Shown here: piece by piece, positions 17,743 through 27,205 of the stretch
Position numbering within the stretch: position 1 is the stretch's first letter
How the letters are laid out: the number at the start of each line of letters is the position of its first letter
Assembly: GCF_000750635.1 (NCBI RefSeq)
Contig: NZ_CCDM010000001.1
Coordinates: 868,001-932,000, forward strand
Direction: 5' to 3'
Source: Oceanobacillus jeddahensis
GTDB lineage: Bacteria; Bacillota; Bacilli; Bacillales; Amphibacillaceae
DNA length: 64,000 nt
Program-made: the position numbers and the translations under genes
The notes under the pieces: generated by a model
The model's input: the letters and a program-made list of their open reading frames with translations, nothing else
Database searches by the model: none
Told to the model about the DNA's origin: nothing

Positions 17743-18930
17743 GTGGGACAAGAAGCGTTACTTATTAAAAACATTCAGGAAGCTTATCTACCAGAGGAAG
17801 TTTTGAAAAACGTATCTATCTTGGTAGAGGATGGGAGAATAGCAAATATCCTAACTCAAGAAGAAACAGCTAATTTATCATTTGCTGGAGAAGTTATTGA
17901 TGTGAAAAATAACTTAAAATTACTTCCAGGATTTATAGATGCACATATCCATGGAGGATATGGTGTCGATATTATGGATGCTACGCCAGAAACCTTGCAG
18001 ACACTTGCTGAAAACCTACCATCAGAAGGAACAACTAGTTACCTTGCAACTACCATCACACAATCTGATGAAGAAATTTCGAATGCTTTAAAAAATATTG
18101 CTGCATGGACAACTGACGGTCAAAAGCATGGTGCTGATTTAGCTGGTGTTCATTTAGAAGGCCCATTTGTGGAAGTGTCTAAAGCAGGAGCGCAGCCTAA
18201 ACAATATATTACTGAACCGGATTTAGCTAAATTTCTAACATGGCAGGATGATGCAAGTGGACAAATACGGACAATCACAATGGCTCCTGAACATGATAAA
18301 ACTGGTGAATTTATAAAAACACTAGCTAAATCTGGAGTAAATATCTCTGCAGGGCATACCGATGCTTCATTCCAGCAAATCAAAGATGCTACTAAATTAG
18401 GGGTTAGACAGCTGACGCATTTATGTAATGCTATGAACGGTATTCATCATCGTGATATAGGAGCGGTAGGAGCTTCCTTTCAATTAAAAGATCTACGGGC
18501 GGAACTGATTTCAGATGGTATTCATGTTGTACCGGAGATGCTTCAGCTTATTTTTGATAATGTGGGATCAGATCGGATCATTATGATTACTGATGCTATG
18601 CGAGCAAAAGGGCTAGAAGATGGAGAGTATGAGCTTGGCGGTCAACCTGTTATTGTGAAAAATGGGCAGGCTAATTTAAAGAGCGGCTCTTTAGCAGGGA
18701 GCGTCCTGACAATGATTGATGCGGTGAAAAATATGCTGCAATTAGATGGCGTTTCTTTACAAGATATTGTGAAAATGGCAGCAGTTAATCCAGCCCAGCA
18801 AGTTGGTATTTTTGATAGGAAGGGCAGTGTTGAGGTTGGGAAGGATGCGGATTTTGTTTTATTAAATGATGAGGTGGATATTGCTTATACGGTTTGTAGA
18901 GGTGAAGTGGTGTATCAAGAAAGGGAGTAA
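17743..18930 (+). CDS. nagA: N-acetylglucosamine-6-phosphate deacetylase
   Basis: A 395-residue amidohydrolase converting GlcNAc-6-phosphate to glucosamine-6-phosphate and acetate, feeding wall-precursor synthesis or glycolysis. Visible family features are a metal-binding DAHIHGGYGVDIMDAT near residue 66, GVHLEGPFV, NISAGHTDASF, THLCNAMNGIHHRD, and the catalytic Asp in IMITDAMRA. The start is GTG behind GGAGG. It stands alone here without nagB or a GntR-type regulator, unlike the usual nagAB-yvoA operon. It may supply amino sugar precursors for the downstream polysaccharide locus, or recycle GlcNAc released by the autolysins; both are inferences. Confidence 0.92.
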   Translation: MGQEALLIKNIQEAYLPEEVLKNVSILVEDGRIANILTQEETANLSFAGEVIDVKNNLKLLPGFIDAHIHGGYGVDIMDATPETLQTLAENLPSEGTTSYLATTITQSDEEISNALKNIAAWTTDGQKHGADLAGVHLEGPFVEVSKAGAQPKQYITEPDLAKFLTWQDDASGQIRTITMAPEHDKTGEFIKTLAKSGVNISAGHTDASFQQIKDATKLGVRQLTHLCNAMNGIHHRDIGAVGASFQLKDLRAELISDGIHVVPEMLQLIFDNVGSDRIIMITDAMRAKGLEDGEYELGGQPVIVKNGQANLKSGSLAGSVLTMIDAVKNMLQLDGVSLQDIVKMAAVNPAQQVGIFDRKGSVEVGKDADFVLLNDEVDIAYTVCRGEVVYQERE

Positions 18931-18945
18931 GGAAGGATTTTATAT

Positions 18946-18993
18946 TAGAAAAACTAGCATTTGCTATAAAGAAAAGTGAATGCTAGTCTTTCT
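18946..18993 (+). terminator. Probable terminator of nagA
   Basis: A stem of AGAAA plus ACTAGCATT with its complement around a 17-base loop, 16 bases past the stop. The following tract is A-rich rather than T-rich, so efficiency is uncertain. Confidence 0.5.
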
Positions 18994-19505
18994 AAAAAAT
19001 GTTTTACATATTTAGTTGGAAGCTTTTAAGATAATGTCTACTTAATTAGAGTATTCCTTTTTATGGATTTAAAGTTATTAACTTGCAGAATTTCTTCATT
19101 ATTAATTGGTAACTAATTTAAATGGAGTTTCTACTTATTATCAAGCGTTGTTTCGCTTATTATCCTAAATATATTGTCAGTAAAAGATATTGTAACTAAA
19201 TTGTAAAAAAAGAGTTTAAACTTGACATGGAAACGAGGGCAAACGCTTTCTTTATCAACAGGAAAAAACTTAACAAAAAGTATATGGTAAAATATATTGT
19301 ATATGATATAATTCAACTTATGGCAAAAAACGACTATTAATTTAGTAGGTTAACAATTTAATATGAGTAAATTACTAGAGGAATTTCATATTACAAATTC
19401 TATTAATGCAACATATTGGATAACTTATTAGCGGTAATTATCCAAATAATTTTAAAGTAATAAGACTTCAAAAAATGATTTTAATTAGGTAATGGAGGTA
19501 AGGAA
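18994..19505 (+). promoter_or_regulatory. Leader/promoter region of the exopolysaccharide locus
   Basis: About 510 gene-free bases. An extended -10 (TGATATAAT, 19304-19312) is the best promoter candidate, about 190 bases before the first gene. A TTGACA occurs at 19222-19227 without a matching -10. A weak CcpA-type site overlaps ACGCTTTC near 19243. A long untranslated leader is implied; no known riboswitch was recognised. Confidence 0.45.
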
Positions 19506-20270
19506 ATGGAAGAAACGATATCTTTAAAGGAGATAGCCGAAGTTATTAAGAAACGGTTGGCGTTTATACTGACATTTATTTTAGGTGCGGCTTTTATTGC
19601 TGCAATACTTAGTTATTTTGTGTTAACACCTGAATACCAAAGTAGTTCGCAGTTTATTGTTAACCAGACGCAACAAGAGGAAGATCAGTTCACGCAATCA
19701 GATTTAAGAACAAATGTTGAAATTATAAATACATATAATGTGATTATTAGCAGTCCTGCTATCTTAACCCCGGTTATCGATGAACTAGGATTAGATTTAA
19801 CAACAAATCAACTAGCAGATAAAATTAATGTCAGCAGTGAAGAAGATTCTCAAGTTGTAACAGTAACTGCAACCGATGAGGATCCAGTACAGGCTGTGAA
19901 TATTGCTAATACAACGGTAGAAATATTTCAAGAAGAGATTCCGTCAATTATGAATGTTGATAACGTGGCAGTCTTAACACAGGCTGAGTTGTCAGAGAAT
20001 CCATCACCTGTAGCACCGAATCCAATATTAAATATTGCGATTGGAATAGTACTTGGAGCTATGTTTGGAGTAGGAATTGCATTTTTACTTGAGTACTTAG
20101 ACAATACCATCAAAACTGAACAAGATGTTTCTAAGGAATTAAACGTGCCAGTGCTTGGAGTTATTTCTCATGTTGATGAAGATGATATTAGAGGACTGCA
20201 ACAAGGTAATACCGAACAAACTGAAACAACGGGAAGGAGGGGTTTAAATGGCGCGAAAAAAACAGTTTAA
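19506..20270 (+). CDS. Wzz-type chain-length determinant / tyrosine kinase adaptor
   Basis: A 254-residue membrane adaptor of the CapA/EpsA/YwqC type. Two TM helices (about 18-40 and 175-198) flank an extracytoplasmic domain. A short cytoplasmic tail in such proteins activates the partner BY-kinase. The Wzz motif is visible at the start (ISLKEIAEVIKKRLAFILTFILGAAFIAAILSYF). The Pro-rich second helix region PSPVAPNPILNIAIG is also typical. It overlaps the kinase gene by 23 bases, so the two are translationally coupled. As first gene of the locus it should control polymer length and export. Confidence 0.9.
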   Translation: MEETISLKEIAEVIKKRLAFILTFILGAAFIAAILSYFVLTPEYQSSSQFIVNQTQQEEDQFTQSDLRTNVEIINTYNVIISSPAILTPVIDELGLDLTTNQLADKINVSSEEDSQVVTVTATDEDPVQAVNIANTTVEIFQEEIPSIMNVDNVAVLTQAELSENPSPVAPNPILNIAIGIVLGAMFGVGIAFLLEYLDNTIKTEQDVSKELNVPVLGVISHVDEDDIRGLQQGNTEQTETTGRRGLNGAKKTV

Positions 20271-20943
20271 TGTAGGAAGTAAAATGCGACATTTAATTAC
20301 AAATATCAATCCCCGTTCTCCTATTTCTGAACAATATCGTACTGTGAGAACCAATTTGCAATTTGCATCTGTAGATAATGAAGTAAGAAGCATGTTGCTT
20401 ACTTCTGCCGGTCCAGCAGAAGGAAAGTCAATGACAACGGCTAATTTAGCTGTTGTGTATGCACAACAGGGAAAGAAAGTATTACTTGTGGATGCTGATT
20501 TACGTAAACCTACCATTCACTATACTTTCCGTTTAGATAACTTACGTGGATTAAGTAATATTTTAGTAGGCGAAACAACCTTGGAAGAAACGGTTGGAAC
20601 CTCTGATATTACAAATTTAGATGTAATTTCCTGCGGACCGATACCACCTAATCCATCTGAATTATTAGGTTCAAGAAGAATGCAGGCATTTATTGAAACT
20701 GTAAAAGAAAAATATGATATGGTGATTTTTGATATGCCGCCAGTGCTTGCTGTGACAGATGCGAAAATTTTAGCTAATTATGTCGACGGAGCAATTTTAG
20801 TTGTACGCAGTAAAAAAACGGAAAATGAGGCAGCGAAACAAGCTTTAGAAGCATTAGAATCTGTTCACGCGAATGTTCTAGGTGTGGTCCTAAATGATAG
20901 AGATAAAAAAGAAGCAAATTATTATTACTACTATGGTAGTTGA
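20248..20943 (+). CDS. CpsD/CapB-family protein tyrosine kinase
   Basis: A 231-residue BY-kinase (EpsB/YwqD type). The Walker A is TSAGPAEGKSMTTANLA (about residues 51-67). The Walker A-prime is VLLVDADLRKPTIH (about 79-92), and Walker B is DMVIFDMPPVLAVTDA. The C-terminal Tyr cluster (NYYYYYGS) is the autophosphorylation site typical of this family. With the upstream adaptor and downstream PHP phosphatase it forms the phosphorylation cycle that tunes capsule/EPS synthesis and UDP-glucose dehydrogenase activity in Bacillus. The ATG is preceded by GGAAGGAGGGG inside the upstream gene. Confidence 0.93.
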   Translation: MARKKQFNVGSKMRHLITNINPRSPISEQYRTVRTNLQFASVDNEVRSMLLTSAGPAEGKSMTTANLAVVYAQQGKKVLLVDADLRKPTIHYTFRLDNLRGLSNILVGETTLEETVGTSDITNLDVISCGPIPPNPSELLGSRRMQAFIETVKEKYDMVIFDMPPVLAVTDAKILANYVDGAILVVRSKKTENEAAKQALEALESVHANVLGVVLNDRDKKEANYYYYYGS

Positions 20944-20948
20944 AATGT

Positions 20949-20979
20949 AAAAAGAGCTCTTAATATAAGTGCTCTTTTT
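20949..20979 (+). terminator. Intra-operon terminator after the tyrosine kinase
   Basis: AAAAAGAGC pairs with GCTCTTTTT around a 13-base loop, directly after the kinase stop codon. It stands between kinase and phosphatase genes that otherwise belong to one locus, so it probably attenuates transcription or marks a second unit. Confidence 0.75.
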
Positions 20980-21136
20980 ATTGAAACCCAATAGGTATTT
21001 GCAATAGTTAAACATTTAAGGAATATTGCGAAAACTCCGTTGAGGTTAACTAGTGAATAAGCTATACTATTAATAAATAGAATAGGACTTCCGATAGTAT
21101 AATATTTCTTTTTTTCGATGTTGGGAGGAGAAAATA

Positions 21137-21901
21137 ATGATTGATATACATACACATATTTTACCAGGTGTAGATGATGGAGCAAAATCAGAAGAAGATA
21201 GTATTGCGATGGCTAAGCAGGCTGTTGAACAAGGTATCCGTACAATCATTGCGACGCCGCATCATTATAATGGCTCCTATTTTAATGATAAAGCGTCTAT
21301 TCTTCGTAATGTATCAATATTAAATGAATTATTCAAGAATGAGGGTATTCCTTTGGACGTATTGCCCGGGCAAGAAACGAGAATTTATGGTGAAATTCTG
21401 CAAGGTATAGAAAATGATGAGATTCTTTCCTTAAATGATACAAAATTTCTTTTTATTGAATTCCCTTCTGCAAGTGTACCGCAGTATGCCAAGCAGATGC
21501 TTTTTGACATTCAAATGAAGGGGCTCACACCTATTATTGTTCATCCAGAAAGAAATATAGAGTTATTAGAAAACCCTAATCTACTATATGATTTTGTAAA
21601 AAATGGTGCATTAAGCCAAGTTACTGCAGGTAGTCTAGTCGGTAAATTTGGAAAGGATATAAAAAAGTATACAGAACAGCTGATTGAATGCAATCAAACG
21701 CATTTTATTGCATCGGATGCTCATAATATCAAATCGAGAAAATTTGTCATGGATGAAGCTTTTGAGGCAGTTAAAAAAACATATGGAACTGATTTTGTCT
21801 ATTTATTTCAAGAAAATAGTCAACTGCTGGTAAACAATAAAAATGTAAACCGTATGGAACCTAGTTTACCAAAGAAAAAGAAATTTTTAGGTATATTCTA
21901 A
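21137..21901 (+). CDS. CpsB/CapC-family manganese-dependent tyrosine phosphatase
   Basis: A 254-residue PHP-fold phosphatase (YwqE type) that dephosphorylates the BY-kinase and its targets. Metal-binding motifs are DIHTHILPGVDDG at the N-terminus, ATPHHYNGSYF (about 38-48), PGQETRIYGE, VHPERNIE and ASDAHN (about 194-199). GGGAGGAG precedes the ATG. A 190-base gap with a terminator separates it from the kinase, so it may have its own promoter. It is the third member of the regulatory trio. Confidence 0.93.
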   Translation: MIDIHTHILPGVDDGAKSEEDSIAMAKQAVEQGIRTIIATPHHYNGSYFNDKASILRNVSILNELFKNEGIPLDVLPGQETRIYGEILQGIENDEILSLNDTKFLFIEFPSASVPQYAKQMLFDIQMKGLTPIIVHPERNIELLENPNLLYDFVKNGALSQVTAGSLVGKFGKDIKKYTEQLIECNQTHFIASDAHNIKSRKFVMDEAFEAVKKTYGTDFVYLFQENSQLLVNNKNVNRMEPSLPKKKKFLGIF

Positions 21902-21961
21902 TTAAACACTTCTAGTCGGTTTCTATACAAAAATGATTTTGAGAGGAAGGGAGATTCTCCC

Positions 21962-23794
21962 ATGACATACAAAAAAAGATTAGCACTTTTAATACTTTTA
22001 GACTCACTTATTGTTACGTCATCAGTATTTATTGCTTTCTGGATGGTTTATCCATCCTACCCAGATAGTTTATTAGTAGATGAGCTTTGGATCAGCGCTA
22101 TTGCATTTTTGATTTTTCATCATATTTTTGCCTTTATTTTTAAGTTATATAATAAAGTCTGGTCTTATGCAAGTATAAGAGAGTTGATCGCGATTGTTAA
22201 AGCTGTAACACTAACAATTATTTCCGTAGGTGTTGTACAGTATTTTATTAATGATCAAATTTTCCGCCGTGCTTTAGTAATAACATGGCTTTTACATATT
22301 GTCTTAATTGGAGGATCCCGTTTTGTATGGCGATTAACAAGAGACCATTATATAAACAAAAAGGGAGAAAATCAAAAGCGTACGTTAATAATTGGCGCTG
22401 GGGCTGCAGGTGTAATGATTGCCCGTCAGCTGCAAAATGAAAGTGAAAAAGCTGAGTTATATCCTATTGGCTTTATTGATGATGATTTAACGAAACAAAA
22501 GATGGAAATACTTAGTTTACCAGTTATTGGTATGTCTAAAGATATACCGGAAATGGTAGAAAAAATGCAGGTTGAACATATTGTTATTGCCATCCCCTCA
22601 TTACATAACGGTGTATTAAAAAAGTTAATTAATCAATGTAATGAAACAGGGGTTTCTGTACAATTGCTTCCAAGAATTGAAGATTTAATGACGGGGAAGA
22701 TTTCTGTTAGTAATTTAAAGAATGTCGAAGTTGAGGACTTATTGGGAAGATCTCCTGTTAAATTAGATATTGGCGCTATCTCTGAGTATGTGACAGGAAC
22801 AACAGTGATGGTCACAGGAGCAGGAGGCTCAATTGGTTCAGAAATTAGTCGTCAGCTAATGCGTTTCTCACCAAAAAAACTATTACTGGTTGGGCATGGT
22901 GAATTTAGTATTTATAATATTGATATGGAATTAAAAACTACTTTAGAACAAATTGATACAGAAATCATTCCTATTATAGGTGATATCCAAGATAGAGAAC
23001 GTATTTTTAATATTGTTCAAGAGCATCAGCCTTCGATTATTTATCATGCAGCAGCACATAAGCATGTCCCATTAATGGAATATAATCCGCATGAGGCTGT
23101 GAAAAATAATATTATTGGCACAAAAAATGTTGCAGAGGCTGCAGATACATTTGGTGTGTCAAAATTTGTGATGGTATCGACTGATAAAGCGGTAAACCCA
23201 ACTAATGTGATGGGAGCAAGCAAACGAATTGCGGAAATGATAGTACAAGGGCTGGCGCAACAAAGTAGCACGAAATTTGTAGCCGTTCGATTTGGAAATG
23301 TACTTGGCAGCCGAGGCAGCGTTATTCCGTTATTTAAAAAACAAATTGCTAATGGAGGCCCCGTTACCGTAACTCATGAAGAAATGACAAGGTATTTTAT
23401 GACCATACCGGAAGCATCCCGTCTGGTGATTCAAGCTGGAACTCTTGCCAAAGGTGGCGAAATCTTTGTATTAGATATGGGGGAACCTGTCAAAATTTCT
23501 GATTTAGCGAAGAATTTAATCAAATTGTCTGGGTTTACAGAGGCCGAAATCCCGATTAAATACTCTGGCTTACGGCCAGGTGAGAAAATGTATGAAGAAC
23601 TTCTTAATGAGGATGAAGTGTTTCCTGATCAAGTCTATGAAAAAATTTATGTTGGACGTACGGTAGAAGTCGATAGACAATTGATTATAGATTTACTAGA
23701 TCAGTACGAGGATTATCATAATGTCGAACTGAAAGAAGAAATGATGAAAATTGTTTTTGCGGAACGTCGAGTACTTGAAGCCATGAAAGCTTAA
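21962..23794 (+). CDS. Membrane-bound UDP-GlcNAc 4,6-dehydratase (PglF/CapD/EpsC family)
   Basis: 610 residues. Four N-terminal TM helices (about 8-115) precede a first nucleotide-binding fold ([15 protein letters not shown], about 140-154). The long SDR dehydratase domain (about 280-590) follows. [15 protein letters not shown] is the NAD site, and [17 protein letters not shown] carries the catalytic region where the usual YxxxK Tyr is replaced by Met. That replacement is characteristic of PglF/FlaA1-type inverting or non-inverting 4,6-dehydratases. It should convert UDP-GlcNAc to the 4-keto-6-deoxy sugar. The aminotransferase, acetyltransferase and sugar transferase downstream complete a UDP-bacillosamine route. 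Confidence 0.9.
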   Translation: MTYKKRLALLILLDSLIVTSSVFIAFWMVYPSYPDSLLVDELWISAIAFLIFHHIFAFIFKLYNKVWSYASIRELIAIVKAVTLTIISVGVVQYFINDQIFRRALVITWLLHIVLIGGSRFVWRLTRDHYINKKGENQKRTLIIGAGAAGVMIARQLQNESEKAELYPIGFIDDDLTKQKMEILSLPVIGMSKDIPEMVEKMQVEHIVIAIPSLHNGVLKKLINQCNETGVSVQLLPRIEDLMTGKISVSNLKNVEVEDLLGRSPVKLDIGAISEYVTGTTVMVTGAGGSIGSEISRQLMRFSPKKLLLVGHGEFSIYNIDMELKTTLEQIDTEIIPIIGDIQDRERIFNIVQEHQPSIIYHAAAHKHVPLMEYNPHEAVKNNIIGTKNVAEAADTFGVSKFVMVSTDKAVNPTNVMGASKRIAEMIVQGLAQQSSTKFVAVRFGNVLGSRGSVIPLFKKQIANGGPVTVTHEEMTRYFMTIPEASRLVIQAGTLAKGGEIFVLDMGEPVKISDLAKNLIKLSGFTEAEIPIKYSGLRPGEKMYEELLNEDEVFPDQVYEKIYVGRTVEVDRQLIIDLLDQYEDYHNVELKEEMMKIVFAERRVLEAMKA

Positions 23795-23822
23795 TTTCAT
23801 CATCAATCTAGGAGCGTGTGAA

Positions 23823-24701
23823 ATGAAAACTATCAGAAAAGCTATTATTCCGGCAGCTGGCTTGGGAACGAGGTTTTTACCGGCAACAAAAGCAATGCCA
23901 AAGGAAATGCTGCCAATTGTGGATAAGCCAACGATCCAGTATATTATTGAAGAAGCGATTGAATCAGGTATTGAGGATATTATTATTGTTACTGGAAAAG
24001 GGAAGCGTGCGATTGAGGATCATTTTGATCATAATTTTGAATTAGAAGATACATTAGTAAAAAAAGAGAAATTTGATATATTAGAGAAAGTAAATTATGC
24101 TTCTAATGTTGATTTACACTATATTCGTCAAAAAGAGCCTAAAGGATTAGGTCATGCGGTGTGGAGTGCTCGTAAATTTATTGGAAATGATCCATTTGCT
24201 GTTTTGCTTGGCGATGATATTGTACAAGCCGAAACGCCAGGATTACGTCAGTTAATTGACCAATATGAAGAGACACAAAGTTCCATTGTCGGTGTACAGC
24301 AGGTTCCAGAGGAAGATACATCACGTTATGGTATTGTGGACCCGAAAACTGCAGAAGGACGTCGTTATATGGTGAATCATTTTGTCGAAAAGCCGGCTCC
24401 GGGAACAGCACCTTCTAATTTAGCAATTATGGGAAGGTATGTTTTTAATCCAGAAATTTTTCGGTTCCTTGATAAGCAACAAATAGGAGCGGGCGGAGAG
24501 ATTCAATTAACGGATGCGATTCAAATGTTGAACGAAATTCAGCCTGTTTATGCTTATGATTTTGAAGGACGTCGATATGATGTTGGGGAGAAATTAGGGT
24601 TTGTAAAAACAACAATTGAACTGGCATTAGAAAATGATGAAATTAAAGATGAGTTATATCAATTTTTAATAGATATTGTAAAGAACGTGAAAGTGAAGTA
24701 A
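23823..24701 (+). CDS. galU: UTP-glucose-1-phosphate uridylyltransferase
   Basis: A 292-residue soluble enzyme forming UDP-glucose from UTP and glucose-1-phosphate. Signature segments are [22 protein letters not shown] (with catalytic Arg and Lys), [37 protein letters not shown] and [10 protein letters not shown]. The family position FVEKP is followed by [10 protein letters not shown]. The length equals the GtaB/GalU norm. Its location between sugar-modifying genes suggests it supplies UDP-glucose for the polymer and for the UDP-glucose dehydrogenase at 41393. GGAGCGTG precedes the ATG. Naming as galU versus gtaB is a matter of convention. Confidence 0.93.
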   Translation: MKTIRKAIIPAAGLGTRFLPATKAMPKEMLPIVDKPTIQYIIEEAIESGIEDIIIVTGKGKRAIEDHFDHNFELEDTLVKKEKFDILEKVNYASNVDLHYIRQKEPKGLGHAVWSARKFIGNDPFAVLLGDDIVQAETPGLRQLIDQYEETQSSIVGVQQVPEEDTSRYGIVDPKTAEGRRYMVNHFVEKPAPGTAPSNLAIMGRYVFNPEIFRFLDKQQIGAGGEIQLTDAIQMLNEIQPVYAYDFEGRRYDVGEKLGFVKTTIELALENDEIKDELYQFLIDIVKNVKVK

Positions 24702-24742
24702 TTACATGAAGGAATAACACCTCGAGGAAGGAAGTTTTAACC

Positions 24743-25855
24743 ATGTCTGAACGTATTTTTCTTTCTTCACCTCATATGAGTGAAGAAGGGTATGAACAAC
24801 AATATGTCCAAGAAGCATTTGATACAAATTGGATTGCACCATTAGGAACCAATGTAAATGAATTTGAAAATGAATTAGCAGAAAAAGTAGGAATTAAATC
24901 CGCAGCAGCTTTGTCATCTGGAACAGCGGCGATACACCTTGCTTTAAAAGCTGCTGGTGTTGAAGAAGGAGATATCGTATTCTGTTCTACATTAACATTT
25001 TCTGCTACTGCTAATCCTATTATGTATCAGCATGCTACTCCTGTTTTTATAGATAGTGATGAAAAAACATGGAATATGGATCCGGTAGCATTAGAAGAGG
25101 CCTTTGAAAAATATCCGGAAGTGAAAGCAGTTATTGTTGTTCACCTGTATGGCTTATCTGCTGATATGGATAGAATTGTGGATATTTGTAAGAAGCATGA
25201 TGTAGCATTAATAGAAGATGCTGCAGAATCATTAGGCGGCTATTACAAAGATAAGCATACGGGTACGTTTGGAGATTACGGGATTTTTTCATTCAATGGA
25301 AATAAAATAATTACAACTTCTGGCGGTGGAATGCTAGTTTCGAACAATGAAGAAAAGGTTGCCAAAGCTCGTTTTTGGGCTACACAATCAAGAGATCAAG
25401 CTCGTCATTATCAGCATAGTGAAATAGGTTATAACTATAGAATGAGTAATGTGACAGCTGGAATAGGCAGAGGACAACTTAAGGTTTTAGACCAGCGAGT
25501 AGAAAAGAAAAAGTACATATATGATTTTTATAAGCGTGAGTTGGGAGATCTAGAAGGTATTGAATTTATGCCAGTAAATGAATGGGACAGGCCTAATTAC
25601 TGGTTGAGCTCTATTCAATTAACTGGAAAAGTGAGACCAATTGATATTTTTGAAGCTTTAGAAAAAGAGAATATTGAATCTCGACCAGTGTGGAAACCAA
25701 TGCACATGCAGCCGTTTTTTGAGCAATATGATTTTGTTGGGCAGGGAGTGTCTGAGAAATTATTTGAGAATGGGGTTTGTTTGCCTAGTGATACGAAGCT
25801 AAAAGATGAAGAGATGAATAAGGTTGTTAGTATTATAAAAGGGGTGTGGGAATAG
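24743..25855 (+). CDS. PLP-dependent nucleotide-sugar aminotransferase (PglE/EpsN-like)
   Basis: A 370-residue DegT/DnrJ/EryC1-family enzyme, predicted to aminate C4 of the UDP-4-keto-6-deoxy sugar from the upstream dehydratase. The start IFLSSPHMSEEGYEQQYVQEAFDTNWIAPLG is typical of EpsN/PglE. The PLP region includes SSGTAAIHLAL, EDAAESLGGYYKDKHTGTFGDYGIFSFNGNKIITT (Lys in the internal aldimine) and GYNYRMSNV. It overlaps or abuts the next gene, so it is co-translated. Substrate preference is inferred from gene order (dehydratase, aminotransferase, glycosyl transferase, acetyltransferase). Confidence 0.9.
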   Translation: MSERIFLSSPHMSEEGYEQQYVQEAFDTNWIAPLGTNVNEFENELAEKVGIKSAAALSSGTAAIHLALKAAGVEEGDIVFCSTLTFSATANPIMYQHATPVFIDSDEKTWNMDPVALEEAFEKYPEVKAVIVVHLYGLSADMDRIVDICKKHDVALIEDAAESLGGYYKDKHTGTFGDYGIFSFNGNKIITTSGGGMLVSNNEEKVAKARFWATQSRDQARHYQHSEIGYNYRMSNVTAGIGRGQLKVLDQRVEKKKYIYDFYKRELGDLEGIEFMPVNEWDRPNYWLSSIQLTGKVRPIDIFEALEKENIESRPVWKPMHMQPFFEQYDFVGQGVSEKLFENGVCLPSDTKLKDEEMNKVVSIIKGVWE

Positions 25856-25857
25856 AA

Positions 25858-26496
25858 ATGAAAAAAACTAGAGCAGGGATTTATCAAAGTTATATAAAAA
25901 GACCTCTTGATTTTATATTATCCCTACTAGCAATTATTATATTAAGTCCTATATTTATAATTGTAAGTTTTCTAGTTAGGATAAAACTTGGAAGTCCTAT
26001 TTTATTCAAACAAGAGCGCCCAGGTTTAAATGAACAAATATTTACCATGTGTAAATTTCGTACTATGACAGACGAAAAGGATGAAAATGGAGAGTTACTC
26101 CTTGATGAAGTTAGACTAACTAAATTTGGTAAATTTTTACGATCTACTTCATTAGATGAGCTCCCAGGCTTATTTAATATACTAAAAGGAGATATGTCAA
26201 TAATTGGACCACGTCCACTTTTAATAGAGTATCTTTCGTTATATAATGATCGGCAAAAAAGAAGACATGAAGTTAGACCAGGCCTTTCGGGTTTGGCTCA
26301 AGTAAATGGAAGAAACGCAATAACTTGGGAAGAAAAATTTAACTTGGATGTCAAATATATTGATAATATTTCTTTTATAGGTGACTGTAAGATTGTGTTA
26401 TTAACTATTAAAAAAGCGTTTGTCAGAGAAGGTATTAATTTCGAAAACGGAACTACAAGTAATAAATTTGAAGGTTCTAATAAAAATTCAAATTAG
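25858..26496 (+). CDS. Initiating sugar phosphate transferase (PglC/EpsL-like)
   Basis: A 212-residue monotopic phosphoglycosyl transferase of the bacterial sugar transferase family, which puts the first sugar phosphate on undecaprenyl phosphate. A reentrant N-terminal membrane segment (RPLDFILSLLAIIILSPIFIIVSFLVRIKLGSPILFKQERPG) is followed by KFRTMTDEKDENGELL. The STSLDELPGLFNILKGDMSIIGPRPLL block has the catalytic Asp-Glu, and RPGLSGLAQVNGRNAITWEEKF follows. The ATG at 25858 is chosen over a GTG 12 bases upstream that overlaps the GGGG ribosome binding site. With the bacillosamine genes it probably starts the repeat unit. Confidence 0.92.
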   Translation: MKKTRAGIYQSYIKRPLDFILSLLAIIILSPIFIIVSFLVRIKLGSPILFKQERPGLNEQIFTMCKFRTMTDEKDENGELLLDEVRLTKFGKFLRSTSLDELPGLFNILKGDMSIIGPRPLLIEYLSLYNDRQKRRHEVRPGLSGLAQVNGRNAITWEEKFNLDVKYIDNISFIGDCKIVLLTIKKAFVREGINFENGTTSNKFEGSNKNSN

Positions 26497-26517
26497 AAAA
26501 TATAAATGAGGATTCAT

Positions 26518-27159
26518 ATGAAAAAATTAGTTATTATTGGCAGTGGTGGCTTTAGTAAGCAGGTTATTGAAATAGTCGAAAAGATAAATGATCAGTGCAA
26601 AACATATGATTTAATTGGTCTAATTGATGATAATAAAAGTTTTATTGGTGAAAAAATTTTAAATTATGAAGTGATAGGGACAACTGAGTATTTGTATGAA
26701 TACTCACAAAACAATGAAGTATATGGTGTTATTGCGATAGCAAATGCAGAAGTTAAGAAACAATTAAGTAATAAGTTGAGTCTTGTGAAATGGGTAAACT
26801 TAATCCATCCAGATGCAATTATTACAAATTATATAAATATGGGAATTGGAAATATTATTTGTGGTGGTGTAATAATAAATCCAGATTGCACTATTCATAA
26901 CCATTGTCATATAAATATTGGTTCTACCTTTGGACATGATGTTACTTTAATGGATTTCATTACAGTAATGCCTGGATGTAAAATATCTGGGAATGTAACC
27001 TTGGAAAATAGTAGCATGATAGGTACTGGTTCAACTATTATTCAAGGAATAACTATTAAAGAAAAATCGGTATTAGGTGCCGGTGCGGTAGTGATTAATC
27101 ATATTGATAAGCAGAGTCTATATGTTGGAGTTCCGGCGAAGAAAGTGAAGGAATTATAG
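26518..27159 (+). CDS. Left-handed beta-helix acetyltransferase (PglD/NeuD/EpsM-like)
   Basis: 213 residues. A Rossmann-like N-terminal domain (KLVIIGSGGFSKQVIEIV) is followed by hexapeptide repeats (about 90-200, for example VIINPDCTIHNHCHINIGSTFGHDV with the likely catalytic His). The end is YVGVPAKKVKEL. Family members acetylate the 4-amino group of UDP-amino-sugars with acetyl-CoA. ATG at 26518 is preferred to 26506 because GAGG lies six bases before it. It completes the set for UDP-N,N-diacetylbacillosamine-type sugar synthesis with the genes at 21962, 24743 and 25858. Confidence 0.9.
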   Translation: MKKLVIIGSGGFSKQVIEIVEKINDQCKTYDLIGLIDDNKSFIGEKILNYEVIGTTEYLYEYSQNNEVYGVIAIANAEVKKQLSNKLSLVKWVNLIHPDAIITNYINMGIGNIICGGVIINPDCTIHNHCHINIGSTFGHDVTLMDFITVMPGCKISGNVTLENSSMIGTGSTIIQGITIKEKSVLGAGAVVINHIDKQSLYVGVPAKKVKEL

Positions 27160-27205
27160 AAGATTTATGTAGCAGAAGGTTATGGATTTAAATACAGGAG
27201 GATTC

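Noticed and set aside
19237-19252. Possible CcpA cre site before the polysaccharide locus
   Set aside because: Three mismatches to the consensus and no well-placed promoter; too weak to call as a feature.
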